Below, in pieces: positions 17,702 to 24,514 of a stretch of DNA of 24,514 bases. The first letter of the stretch is position 1. Each line of letters opens with the position of its first letter. The translations under genes and the position numbers were made by a program. Below the pieces are notes generated by a model. That model was not told where the DNA came from. It did not search any database and saw only the letters and a program-made list of their open reading frames with translations. Source of the stretch: CAVRZY01 sp963725415 (GTDB lineage Bacteria > Acidobacteriota > Terriglobia > Bryobacterales > Bryobacteraceae); the NCBI GenBank assembly GCA_963725415.1, contig CAVRZY010000251.1, positions 1-24,514 of the forward strand. The letters run 5' to 3'.

Positions 17702-18373
17702 ATGAAGGCCAAAATTCTGGGAATCAGTGCGTTGCCTCAAAAAGGCGGGAAGGTGGAAACGCTTGTCCAGGAAATCCTTTCTGCCTCCCGTCTGCCTTAC
17801 GAAATGGTGCGACTTCACGAGCTCGCAATAAAGCCATGTAAGGCATGTAACGGATGCCGGAGCAACAATTTATGCATCATGGATGATGACTGGTCGGAAC
17901 TGCGCGGCAAAATCCTCGACTCCAGCGCCCTGGTGATCGGTAGTTGGGCCTTTTCCGGGATGATCGACTCGGCAACCAAGGCGATGATGGAGCGCTTCTG
18001 GTCTTTCCGTCATCACCAGCAGCTCACTCGGGGTAAAATAGGTGCGGCCGTGGTCGTGGGGAGCAATGCGGAGCTCGCCGTCAATCTCGCGGAGGCCCTC
18101 CTCCAGTTCATGCGCAATAACGGAATGACTCCGTTGGGACGCGTCACCGCTGCTGGAGCCAATCCCTGTTTGGGCTGCCCGGATTCCTTGAGCGCCTGCG
18201 AATACAGCGGTGTGGTGGCTAATTACGGTCTGCTGGAGCGCATTGGGACTGGCCTGTATAATCCTATTGAAAACCAGTGGGGTGCCCTGAAATCTGCCCG
18301 GATCCTCGGGCAAAGAGTGGAGCATAAATTGCAACGCTTGCAGGCGCGCGGTTTCGTCAACGAAAATGTTTGA
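17702..18373 (+). CDS. Iron-sulfur flavoprotein (NADPH-dependent FMN reductase fold)
   Basis: An intact 223-residue frame, ATG 17702 preceded by AAAAGGAGAT. The N-terminus has a flavodoxin-like strand and loop (MKAKILGISALPQKGGKVET). The compact cluster motif CKACNGCRSNNLC (Cys46, 49, 52, 58; CX2CX2CX5C) is the signature of iron-sulfur flavoproteins, which bind FMN and a 4Fe-4S cluster and pass electrons from ferredoxin. Three further cysteines (Cys156, 159, 166, in CLGCPDSLSAC) are unusual and could hold a second metal site or disulfide. It is followed 28 bp later by a QueG/reductive-dehalogenase-like protein and may be its electron donor. Cytoplasmic; no signal peptide. Confidence 0.8.
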   Translation: MKAKILGISALPQKGGKVETLVQEILSASRLPYEMVRLHELAIKPCKACNGCRSNNLCIMDDDWSELRGKILDSSALVIGSWAFSGMIDSATKAMMERFWSFRHHQQLTRGKIGAAVVVGSNAELAVNLAEALLQFMRNNGMTPLGRVTAAGANPCLGCPDSLSACEYSGVVANYGLLERIGTGLYNPIENQWGALKSARILGQRVEHKLQRLQARGFVNENV

Positions 18374-18400
18374 CTTTCCGGCCTGGAATGAGAGGGGAAA

Positions 18401-19318
18401 ATGAAGAGAAGAAAGGCAGCGATGGCAACGGATATCGACCGGGTTTCACCGGAAGAATTGACCCGGGCGGTAAAAGAGAAGGCCCGATCTTTAGGGGCGC
18501 ACTTAGTAGGGATTGCTCCGATGGAACGTATGGAAAACGCCCCACCGGATCTTCACCCCAAGCAGTTGCTCCCTGAAGCCAAGAGTTTGATCTCCATGGC
18601 CTACAGGATTAACCGCGGCGTCCAGCAGCTCCATCTGCGAGGCTCGAGTCCCATGTCTTTTTCCCGCTTTGCCGGCCTGGAGCCTAAAGTCCGGCTGGAT
18701 GAGATGGCCCTCGATCTGGCCAATTTCCTGGAGGATTGGGATTATATAAGTCTCCCGGTACCCGCCAATCAGTATTTTTCCCAAGAAAACGGGGTGGGAG
18801 AAATCTCCCATAAGCACGTGGCCATGGCCGCTGGTATCGGGCGACTAGGCCGGGGAGGGTTCCTGGTTACCCCCCAGTATGGCGGCGCCGTGCAATTGAT
18901 AACGGTGCTGACAACGGCCCCTCTGCTGCCCGATCCCATGTTGGACGAGGACCTATGCCTGGGCTGCAGCCAGCCCTGTGTTTCCATCTGTCCCGTAAAG
19001 GCGATCCCGAAAGACCGCGATCGGGCGATCGTCATGGAGGGAAAGGAATACCGCTATGGATGGCTCTCCTATTTGCGGTGCCAGTGGGGTTGCGGCGGCA
19101 TGGTGATGGGAGATCGTTTTTATTCCCTGTCGGACCTGCCAATGCCAAAACTCGAAAGAGAGGACGACGCCAAAATGGTCCGGTTAGAATCTCTCTTGGC
19201 GGGCGAAAAGAGGTTCCCCTGGGACAAGGCTACGCGAGCCGCCTTTACCTATAATGCCTGCTCGAAATGTTACGTTGTATGCCATCCTGAAAAATTTAAG
19301 AAAACAAAGCTTGAATAG
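18401..19318 (+). CDS. QueG/reductive-dehalogenase-like iron-sulfur protein
   Basis: An intact 305-residue frame, start 18401 (a GAGGGG site precedes it; ATG at 18422 is an alternative). The core ISHKHVAMAAGIGRLGRGGF, followed by LVTPQYGGAVQLITVLTTAP, matches the conserved cobalamin-binding core of the COG1600 family (QueG and reductive dehalogenases). Cluster 1 is CLGCSQPCVSICP (Cys186, 189, 193, 197; one residue longer than the usual CX2CX2CX3CP). Cluster 2 is probably CSKCYVVCHP (Cys287, 290, 294) plus an earlier Cys (227 or 231 in RCQWGCGG). There is no Tat signal, so it is cytoplasmic and not a classic respiratory dehalogenase. It lacks queuosine neighbours, so tRNA modification is not supported by context. 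Likely role: reductive cleavage of a small molecule, supplied with electrons by the flavoprotein; substrate unknown. Confidence 0.72.
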   Translation: MKRRKAAMATDIDRVSPEELTRAVKEKARSLGAHLVGIAPMERMENAPPDLHPKQLLPEAKSLISMAYRINRGVQQLHLRGSSPMSFSRFAGLEPKVRLDEMALDLANFLEDWDYISLPVPANQYFSQENGVGEISHKHVAMAAGIGRLGRGGFLVTPQYGGAVQLITVLTTAPLLPDPMLDEDLCLGCSQPCVSICPVKAIPKDRDRAIVMEGKEYRYGWLSYLRCQWGCGGMVMGDRFYSLSDLPMPKLEREDDAKMVRLESLLAGEKRFPWDKATRAAFTYNACSKCYVVCHPEKFKKTKLE

Positions 19319-19348
19319 GGGAGTTTTAGAGAACTTGGTAAGATTTAT

Positions 19349-19498
19349 CTAGCCCGGCAAACCCTCGGAAGCTGCCAAACGTTTAAATGATTCCAGTCCA
19401 TCGGAATCGATTCTAAATATTTTTATTCTTTCAATCCCTCGGCCCATCACCTGATGTAGGACCCCAAAGGCGTTGAGTCTGGTGAGGGAACTATTTAT
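19349..19498 (-). pseudogene. N-terminal remnant of a REP-associated tyrosine transposase
   Basis: The minus-strand frame reads LTRLNAFGVLHQVMGRGIER and IKIFRIDSDGLESFKRLAAS, ending at TAG 19349. The pattern AFGVLHxVMGRGIERxKIF is the N-terminus of Y1/HUH transposases of the RAYT group, which move REP palindromes. The HUH and catalytic-Tyr parts are missing and its own start is lost at the MITE boundary. It is a dead fragment. Confidence 0.6.
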
Positions 19499-19828
19499 GG
19501 ATCATCTCCAAATTAGCCGAGGAGCAAAGAGCGGGTATAAGTAAAATGGGCGGTTATTCCAAGGGTCCGGAAGTCCCGCGGGATTGCTTGCAACCCTAAG
19601 GCACGTATCTCTCTCGTAGGGGCGATTCATGAATCGCCCCTACAGACGGGAGTGTTCTCTAATCCTCCGAACTTTTCCTTTCACGCCCCCGCTGCGCTTT
19701 GCGGAAGGCCAGCCGGGGGGTTATGGAAAGCAATATCCCGCCGATGCTTGCGGCGCAATCTGCCTTTCCTTCCGGACCCTTGCCAGGTTTTCATAAATTA
19801 TTCCGATCAACTAATTTGGAGATGATCC
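19499..19828 (+). mobile_element. MITE copy B, 330 bp
   Basis: Perfect 18-bp terminal inverted repeats: GGATCATCTCCAAATTAG (19499-19516) and CTAATTTGGAGATGATCC (19811-19828). The flanks CTATTTAT (19491-19498) and CTATTTAA (19829-19836) match in seven of eight bases, a likely 8-bp target duplication. It is a same-orientation relative of copy A, longer because of an internal palindrome. It encodes no transposase. Its right end abuts the stop codon of a CoA-transferase remnant. Confidence 0.85.
19616..19643. repeat. 28-bp perfect palindrome nested in MITE copy B
   Basis: The half GTAGGGGCGATTCA is followed immediately by its exact reverse complement, with no loop. MITE copy A has unrelated sequence at this place, so the palindrome was added or substituted after the copies split. 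It resembles the palindrome at 21096-21115 in its GGGGCGA...TCGCCCC ends. Confidence 0.8.
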
Positions 19829-20045
19829 CTATTTAATAACCCCTTTTTCAAGCAAATCATCCAGCTTTTCCCGGCGAAATCCCAACAGCTCACGTAAGAC
19901 CTGTACGGTCCAGGTCTATTCTGTGGAAGTACCCCTCACTCCACCGGACCGGCGCGTTCTGCAACTGGCTTTTTACTTTGCCATTGGGAAACGGAACAAA
20001 CATGGTACCCCCCTGGTAGGAATCAGGATCCTGGGAAAACCGGAG
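19829..20045 (-). pseudogene. C-terminal remnant of a CaiB/BaiF-type CoA-transferase
   Basis: On the minus strand, GTMFVPFPNGKVKSQLQNAP followed by VRWSE and, after a frame change near 19910, VLRELLGFRREKLDDLLEKG and VIK with stop TAG at 19829-19831. The order GKVK...NAPVRWSE...EVLRELLG...LLEKGVI is the usual C-terminal end of class III CoA-transferases. The rest is gone; an inverted-repeat element lies upstream at 20116-20328. No complete gene can be rebuilt from the window. Confidence 0.55.
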
Positions 20046-20115
20046 ACCGGTCGTTCCTACGCTGTTGGGGCACGAGATTGCCACGTCGTACCGGGCTTCG
20101 GGTCCCGCCAGAGGC

Positions 20116-20328
20116 GGCCCGGGTCTAAGGGAATTGCCCGCAAAAAGCATCGGCGGGACAAGCCTGGCCCCCAAAGTTCCAAACCCCAGTTCCGCCGAAT
20201 GAGGCGGGCCGCCGGGCGCCCCTACAACGAAAAAACCTCTCTTTATCCGAATCATGGGTTGCCCGCCCGGCCCCATGAAAGAAGTCGTGCCTCATGGTTT
20301 TTGCGGGCAATTCCCTTAGGCCCGGGCC
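20116..20328. repeat. 213-bp inverted-repeat element, possibly non-autonomous mobile DNA
   Basis: A 35-bp arm at 20116-20150 (GGCCCGGGTCTAAGGGAATT...) is repeated inverted at 20294-20328 with two mismatches. The ~143-bp centre has no convincing reading frame and includes a short GGGCGCCCCTAC segment like the GTAGGGGCG palindromes nearby. It could be a MITE or two convergent repeats. It lies between the CoA-transferase remnant and korC, and may explain loss of the former's 5' part. Confidence 0.6.
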
Positions 20329-20414
20329 GACCCCGCAAAGGTCGAGCCTCTTGAGTCCCCCGGCAAAGCCGAGGCTTTACCTAGATGAAATTAATCGAAC
20401 GAGGCCGAGCCTGT

Positions 20415-21020
20415 TTAAATCTGGTCGTGGTCTTCGGGGCGTTCTGCAAAGACGAGGGTTTTCTGGATCTCTTCGGCGGCTTTGATTCCTTCTTCAAAAG
20501 CCAGCTTGTTCAGCTTCTCGGTCCCCTTGGGGATTCGGGCCATGACTGCGGCTTCCATGGATTCCGGGGTGACCACCCCTGCACCTGCAGGTATGGCCGG
20601 AATGAGTTTGCTCAGGGCTCCCAGGGCGACGATGTTGGCCATCTGTTCCCGCCCGCATTTTTCCCTGGCAATCTGGGTGAAGGGAATTTTCACCACCCGG
20701 GGATAAGTCACCTGGGTGACCAGTTGCGAATCCACCACTAAAATCCCCGAAGGTTTCAAATCAGAAGTGGACTCATCGCTGGCCATCTGGGTCATGGCCA
20801 GGAGAATATCCACACCCATGGCTTTGGGATAATCGATTTCCTGATCGCTGACCACCACGTCCGCCCGGCTCGTCCCTCCCCGGGCCGCCGGGCCATAGCT
20901 GACTGTTTGGACAACGTTCTTCCCTCCGTAAATGCCTGCGGCCTCGGCCAGAATGATTCCCGCCAGGACCAGCCCCTGTCCCCCTGAACCGCTCAACCGA
21001 ATCTCGTAACGATCTAACAT
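20415..21020 (-). CDS. korC: 2-oxoacid:ferredoxin oxidoreductase gamma subunit
   Basis: An intact 201-residue frame from ATG 21020. The N-terminus YEIRLSGSGGQGLVLAGIIL is the glycine-rich signature of the gamma domain, followed by SYGPAARGGTSRADVVVSD and ILLAMTQMA. It is the small core subunit of the four-subunit enzyme that oxidises (or reductively forms) 2-oxoglutarate using thiamine diphosphate, CoA and ferredoxin. It is last in the sucD-korDABC order; a 118-bp gap with a palindrome separates it from korB, so its expression may differ from that of the other subunits. Confidence 0.88.
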   Translation of the reverse strand: MLDRYEIRLSGSGGQGLVLAGIILAEAAGIYGGKNVVQTVSYGPAARGGTSRADVVVSDQEIDYPKAMGVDILLAMTQMASDESTSDLKPSGILVVDSQLVTQVTYPRVVKIPFTQIAREKCGREQMANIVALGALSKLIPAIPAGAGVVTPESMEAAVMARIPKGTEKLNKLAFEEGIKAAEEIQKTLVFAERPEDHDQI

Positions 21021-21095
21021 AATGACTCGCTCAAGTGCCTAAAACGATTGCCTAAAATTAAATAGACAGAAATTATTTAACTTCGAACTTCGTAC

Positions 21096-21115
21096 GGGCG
21101 ACCGGCCGGTCGCCC
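21096..21115. repeat. 20-bp perfect palindrome between korB and korC
   Basis: GGGCGACCGGCCGGTCGCCC, fully self-complementary, in the 118-bp korB-korC gap. The flanking CGAACTTC is repeated on both sides (about 21084-21091 and 21127-21134). As RNA it would form a strong hairpin without a following T-run, so mRNA stabilisation or partial termination is possible. It belongs with the GTAGGGGCG-type palindrome in MITE copy B. Confidence 0.75.
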
Positions 21116-21138
21116 CTGCAAATTCCGAACTTCTTTTA

Positions 21139-22037
21139 TCAGTGCCGATCGGATGCCTCTCGCCGGTCGGTCTCCTCTTTGTCCTCTTTTTCCACTAGCA
21201 GTGGAGCCATGGCTTCCTTGGCTTTCTGGCGAATCCTGGCATATTCTTCATGATAGGTGGGCGCTTCCCGATCCACCAGGACGCCGATCTCAAACTTCCC
21301 GGCCATCTCTTCGGGGGACAGGCTCTTAGCCTTCTCCACCGGGACGGCACTGTCCCGCTGCCATTTCATCATCTCCACCTGGTTCCCCAGCTTATTCAGC
21401 CGTCCGAAGTGCGTCTGGCACTGGCTGATCACTTCGACCACGCTGAACCCTTTCTTAAGCAGCGCCTTCTCGATCAGCTGATCCAGCTGCCGGGTATGGT
21501 AAACCGTTCCCCGGGCCACAAATACCGCTCCGGCACACACGGCCAGCTGCGAGATATTAAAGGAATGTTCTACCGAACCATAAGTGGCCGTCGTCGCCCT
21601 CTGCCCATAGGGGGTAGTGGGGGAATATTGCCCGCCGGTCATGCCATAAATGCTGTTATTCACGATGATCGCCGTCAAGTCGATATTGCGGCGGGCGGCG
21701 TGGATAAAATGATTTCCCGCCTATGGCGGTAGCATCTCCATCCCCCATCACCACGATCACCTTCAGCTCCGGCTTGGCCAATTTGGCCCCGGTGGCGAAG
21801 GTCAAAGCCCGTCCATGGGTGGTATGCAGGGTATTAAAATCCACGTAAACCGGCAATCTCCCCGAGCAGCCGATCCCGGAAACCAGAACGATTTCGTCCT
21901 TCGTGTAGCCGATATGATCAATGGCCCGGATCAGCGAACCCAGCAGGATCCCGATTCCGCATCCCCCACACCAGACATGCGGGAAACTTTTTGTCATGAC
22001 GGAGATATTTATAAATCAAAGGTCGATCTTCGATCAT
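21139..22037 (-). CDS. korB: 2-oxoacid:ferredoxin oxidoreductase beta subunit (two frame changes)
   Basis: Thiamine-diphosphate-binding subunit. The best start is ATG 22037 (MIEDRPLIYKYLRHD), which overlaps the korA stop as ATGA and has GGAG five bases upstream. A one-base change near 21990 leads to FPHVWCGGCGIGILLGSLI, where YLR...PHxWCGGCG is the family N-terminus. GIGCSGRLPVYVDFNTLHTT, then TFATGAKLA and VVMGDGDATAIGG form the diphosphate site; after another shift near 21718 the frame continues NIDLTAIIVNNSIYGMTGGQ. The C-terminus is at 21139, about 300 residues in all. The frame starting at 21997 lacks a binding site and is an artefact of the first shift. Confidence 0.85.
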
Positions 22038-23186
22038 CTCTTCTCCTTTATCTTGGCTAAAATCTCTTTGGGGCTGATGATCGTACCATCGATTTTATTC
22101 AGAGTCAGGACCGGGTTCATTCCTTCATTCACCCGTTTCACTTCCCTGGATATCTGGCCCATGTTCATCTCCGGCACCAAAAGGGTCTTGCCGGCCTTGA
22201 TCAACGGCTCTATGGATCGACGCGGAAAAGGCCAGAGGGTGATCAGCTTTAATAAACCGACCTTCAATCCCTGGGCCCTGGCTTCCACCATGGCTCGATG
22301 GGCGGAACGGGCCACACACCCGTAAGCGATGATCACCAGGTCCGCATCCTCGATTTGATATTGCTCCACCAACTGGATGTCCTCAAAATGGGTGGAAATC
22401 TTGCGAAAGAGCCGGGCCAAAAACGGCTCGATCTCATCCTGGCGTAATGTAGGAAACCCCCGAATGTCATGAATCAAGCCAGTCACATGGTACCGATACC
22501 CTTCCCCAAATATCCCCATGGGCGGGACCCCATAGCTGGTATCTTCATAAGGCAGGTACCACTCCGGAGGGACGGATGGTTTGACCCGGTCGATTACTTC
22601 CACCTCTTCCGGACCGGGCAATATGACTTTCTCCCGCATGTGGGCCACCACTTCATCCAGCAGAAGGATCACGGGGGTGCGAAATTTCTCCGCAAAGTTA
22701 AAGGCCTTAACCGTCATGGTAAAGCATTCCAGAACGGAACTCGCGCTGAGGGCGATGATGGGGTGATCTCCATGGGTCCCCCAGCGGGCCTGCATGACAT
22801 CCCCCTGAGAAGGGTTGGTCGGGAGGCCGGTACTGGGACCTCCGCGCATCACATCGACCACCACGCAGGGCACCTCGGCCAGGCAGGCATACCCGAGATT
22901 TTCCTGCATGAGAGAAAATCCCGGGCCCGGAGGTGGCGGTCATGGACTTCGTTCCGGCCAGGGAGGCTCCGATGATAGCCCCCATACTGGCGATCTCATC
23001 TTCCATCTGGATAAACGTTCCATCCACCTGGGGAAGCCGGACCGAGAGTTGCTCGGCAATCTCCGAAGCCGGAGTGATGGGATAACCGGCAAAGAAGCGG
23101 CATCCCGCCACAATGGCTCCCTCGGCGCAGGCTTCATTCCCCTGCATAAGCTTAGCCCTGGAATCGGGCTTTTTCACCTTATCCAT
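22034..23186 (-). CDS. korA: 2-oxoacid:ferredoxin oxidoreductase alpha subunit (one frame change)
   Basis: ATG 23186 (MDKVKKPDSRAKLMQGNEAC) with a GAGGAAGG site. It shows GCRFFAGYPITPASEIAEQL and IQMEDEIASMGAIIGASLAG, the pyrimidine-binding part. After a one-base change near 22925 (in SGPGFSLMQENLGYA) it continues VPCVVVDVMRGGPSTGLPT, which includes the RGGPSTGLPT motif of 2-oxoglutarate-type enzymes, and GKTLLVPEMNMGQ. It ends at 22034, about 384 residues. The C-terminal domain for CoA binding is complete. Neighbours with ferredoxin (korD), beta and gamma subunits confirm the complex. Confidence 0.9.
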
Positions 23187-23215
23187 TCGTTCCTTCCTCG
23201 GACTCTCCTGATGCT

Positions 23216-23446
23216 TTAGCTGGGGCTCTTCGCTTCCTTCTTCTTGGGTGAGCGGACATTAATGGCAAAATCCGGACAGCGCAGCTCGCAAAGCTGGCAT
23301 CCCGTGCAACGCTCGGGGTCCTTTACATAAGGGGCACCCGACTCATCCTGGTCCAGGACTCCAGCCGGGCAGAAGGCCACGCAAATCCCGCAGCGTTTGC
23401 ACCAGCTCTTGTATATCTCTATGGTATGTTTACCCTTCTTGGCCAT
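23216..23446 (-). CDS. korD: 2-oxoacid:ferredoxin oxidoreductase delta subunit, 2[4Fe-4S] ferredoxin
   Basis: An intact 76-residue frame, ATG 23446, starting four bases after the sucD stop. Two CX2CX2CX3CP motifs are seen: CKRCGICVAFCP (Cys16, 19, 22, 26) and CTGCQLCELRCP (Cys47, 50, 53, 57). It carries electrons from the thiamine site to ferredoxin. Spacing to korA is about 30 bp. The Lys/Ser-rich tail is ordinary for this subunit. Confidence 0.92.
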   Translation of the reverse strand: MAKKGKHTIEIYKSWCKRCGICVAFCPAGVLDQDESGAPYVKDPERCTGCQLCELRCPDFAINVRSPKKKEAKSPS

Positions 23447-23450
23447 AAAC

Positions 23451-24337
23451 TTAGGTTCCCTTTCGTTCCTGCAAGACTCGTTTCATGGTCGGGCCCATGT
23501 CCGCCGGGTTTTCGATGACCACTGCCCCGGCAGCGCGCAGGGCCTCCATCTTGGCCTGCGGCGAACCGCTGCCGCCTGAAATGACTGCGCCCGCATGCCC
23601 CATCCGACGTCCGGGAGGCGCGTTTTGTCCGGCGATGAATGCCACCACCGGCTTTTTAAAATGGGTGCGGATGTATTCGGCAGCCTCCTCTTCAAGCCTC
23701 CCCGCCGATCTCCCCGATCAGCATAACCGCCTCGGTCTGGGGATCCTGGTTAAAAAGTTCGAGGACCTCCACGAAAGTCATCCCGATGATGGGGTCTCCC
23801 CCGATGCCCACACAGGTGGATTGGCCCAACCCCTGTTGAGTAGTCTGATCCACGGCCTCGTAAGTCAGAGTGCCACTGCGGGAGGTCACTCCGATCGCGC
23901 CCGGCCGGTGGATATACCCGGGCATGATGCCGATCTTGCACTTTCCCGGGGTTATGACTCCCGGACAGTTAGGGCCCGAGCAACCGGCATTTTCTCCCTG
24001 CCAGGTATCCCTTGGCCATCACCATGTCCTGAACCGGAATTCCTTCAGTAATGCAGACGATCAACTCAATCCCCGCATCCGCGGCTTCCATGATCGCGTC
24101 GGCTGCGAAAGGGGCGGGGACAAAGATCATGGAGGCATTGGCGCCGGTCTTCCGAACGGCCTCATCCACCGTATTGAAGACCGGGAGACCATCCATGGTG
24201 GTTCCCCCCTTTCCGGGGGTCACCCCTCCTACCATCTTCGTCCCATAGGCCACGGCCTGGCGAGTATGGAACATCCCCTGATTCCCAGTGATGCCCTGGC
24301 AGATTACCCTGGTTTTTTCATCCACCAAGATACTCAT
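23451..24337 (-). CDS. sucD: Succinyl-CoA synthetase alpha subunit (two frame changes)
   Basis: Interconverts succinyl-CoA and succinate with nucleotide formation. ATG 24337 follows AAGGAGA. The CoA-binding domain has VICQGITGNQGMFHTRQAVA and GGVTPGKGGTTMDGLPVFNT. After a change near 23995: NAGCSGPNCPGVITPGKCKI and GIMPGYIHRPGAIGVTSRSG. After another near 23700: FKKPVVAFIAGQNAPPGRRM and GHAGAVISGGSG, with the phosphorylated active-site His. About 295 residues, normal. sucC, the beta subunit, is not within the 177 bp before the window ends. Placed directly before korDABC, it handles the succinyl-CoA that the oxidoreductase makes or uses, giving substrate-level phosphorylation or, in reverse, reductive carbon flow. 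Confidence 0.88.
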
Positions 24338-24385
24338 CGCGGTCTCCTTAGCCTAGCTGAGTTCTCATCCCTGAAACCCGGATTT

Positions 24386-24423
24386 CCCCCTCCCCTCTGA
24401 TGGGGGAGGGTCAGGGTGGGGGT
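24386..24423. repeat. Second REP-like G/C-rich hairpin near the window end
   Basis: CCCTCCCC (24388-24395) pairs with GGGGAGGG (24403-24410), followed by a G-rich run. It resembles the terminal 60-bp repeat in layout (C-rich arm, hairpin, G-rich arm), but is shorter and diverged. It lies upstream of sucD. Confidence 0.55.
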
Positions 24424-24454
24424 GATGACGATTGGGATATCAAGTCTTTTCATT

Positions 24455-24514
24455 TCTATTCCCCCTCACCCCGCCCCTCTCCCGCGAGGGGAGAAGGAGT
24501 TTCCGGATAAAACT
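24455..24514 (-). repeat. 60-bp terminal repeat, right copy (window end)
   Basis: Reverse complement of the sequence at 12856-12916, running from TCTATTCCCCCTCACC to the last base of the window. It differs from the left copy by one missing base and one substitution. Its position at the exact end suggests that assembly stopped in a repeat. Confidence 0.85.

Noticed and set aside
18401..19318. Assignment as QueG (queuosine synthesis)
   Set aside because: The family core is shared, but the first cluster spacing is atypical and there are no tRNA-modification neighbours. The general family name is safer.
20330..20414. Terminator downstream of korC from the GCCTC...GAGGC pair
   Set aside because: Only a 6-bp stem with a long loop and no T-run; not convincing.
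21700..22930. Programmed frameshifting in korA and korB
   Set aside because: The shift sites lack a common slippery heptamer with a stimulator, and unrelated genes across the window have similar one-base breaks, so error is the simpler explanation.

Overview
The window is bacterial and looks like a metagenome-derived contig. It has two compositionally different parts that meet at about position 12,856. Positions 1-12,855 are very GC-rich. Positions 12,856-24,514 are visibly less GC-rich and have different codon choice and different repeats. A 60-bp sequence sits at the start of the second part (12,856-12,916) and again, inverted, at its very end (24,455-24,514, the last base of the window). 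A truncated Mg2+-transporter ATPase gene stops exactly at the first copy. The second part is therefore either an 11.7-kb segment inserted between inverted repeats or a piece of another genome joined through a shared repeat. I favour the second explanation but cannot decide it from the window.

Part 1, left (1-9,030), is a decayed or error-ridden prophage or integrative element. It contains a fragment of an unknown protein, an HTH protein and a ParB-domain DNA methyltransferase. It also contains a small YezD-like protein with its own promoter, a zinc-finger protein divergent from an excisionase-type HTH gene, and a primase-C-terminal-like protein split by an in-frame TAA. A small protein and a large serine recombinase follow; the recombinase coding frame runs into a tRNA-Glu gene. 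tRNA-Gln lies beside it. Part 1, right (9,136-12,855), is a minus-strand envelope group: two exported NodB-type polysaccharide deacetylases translationally coupled to each other and then to an exported PIG-L deacetylase with a CBM9-like C-terminus. The 3' end of an mgtA-type ATPase lies upstream of them.

Part 2 resembles an anaerobic or facultative Desulfobacterota-like bacterium (inference from gene content only). It opens with a minus-strand catabolic operon: PxpA/LamB-YcsF protein, an EthD-like protein, an AtzG-like small subunit and an amidase-signature hydrolase. Next is a plus-strand redox cassette: a MerR regulator with a cysteine-rich tail, an iron-sulfur flavoprotein, and a QueG/reductive-dehalogenase-like iron-sulfur protein. 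Two direct copies of a ~310-330-bp MITE, with 18-bp terminal inverted repeats and apparent 8-bp target duplications, flank it. Remnants of a REP-associated transposase and a CaiB-type CoA-transferase, and a 213-bp inverted-repeat element, follow. Last is a minus-strand central-carbon operon, sucD-korD-korA-korB-korC: succinyl-CoA synthetase alpha and four-subunit 2-oxoacid:ferredoxin oxidoreductase.

Many clearly conserved genes in both parts, including housekeeping ones, need single-base frame changes to read through. This pattern fits uncorrected indel errors better than true pseudogenes, so broken genes are given as full spans with approximate frame changes. No rRNA, CRISPR array or complete transposase gene was seen.
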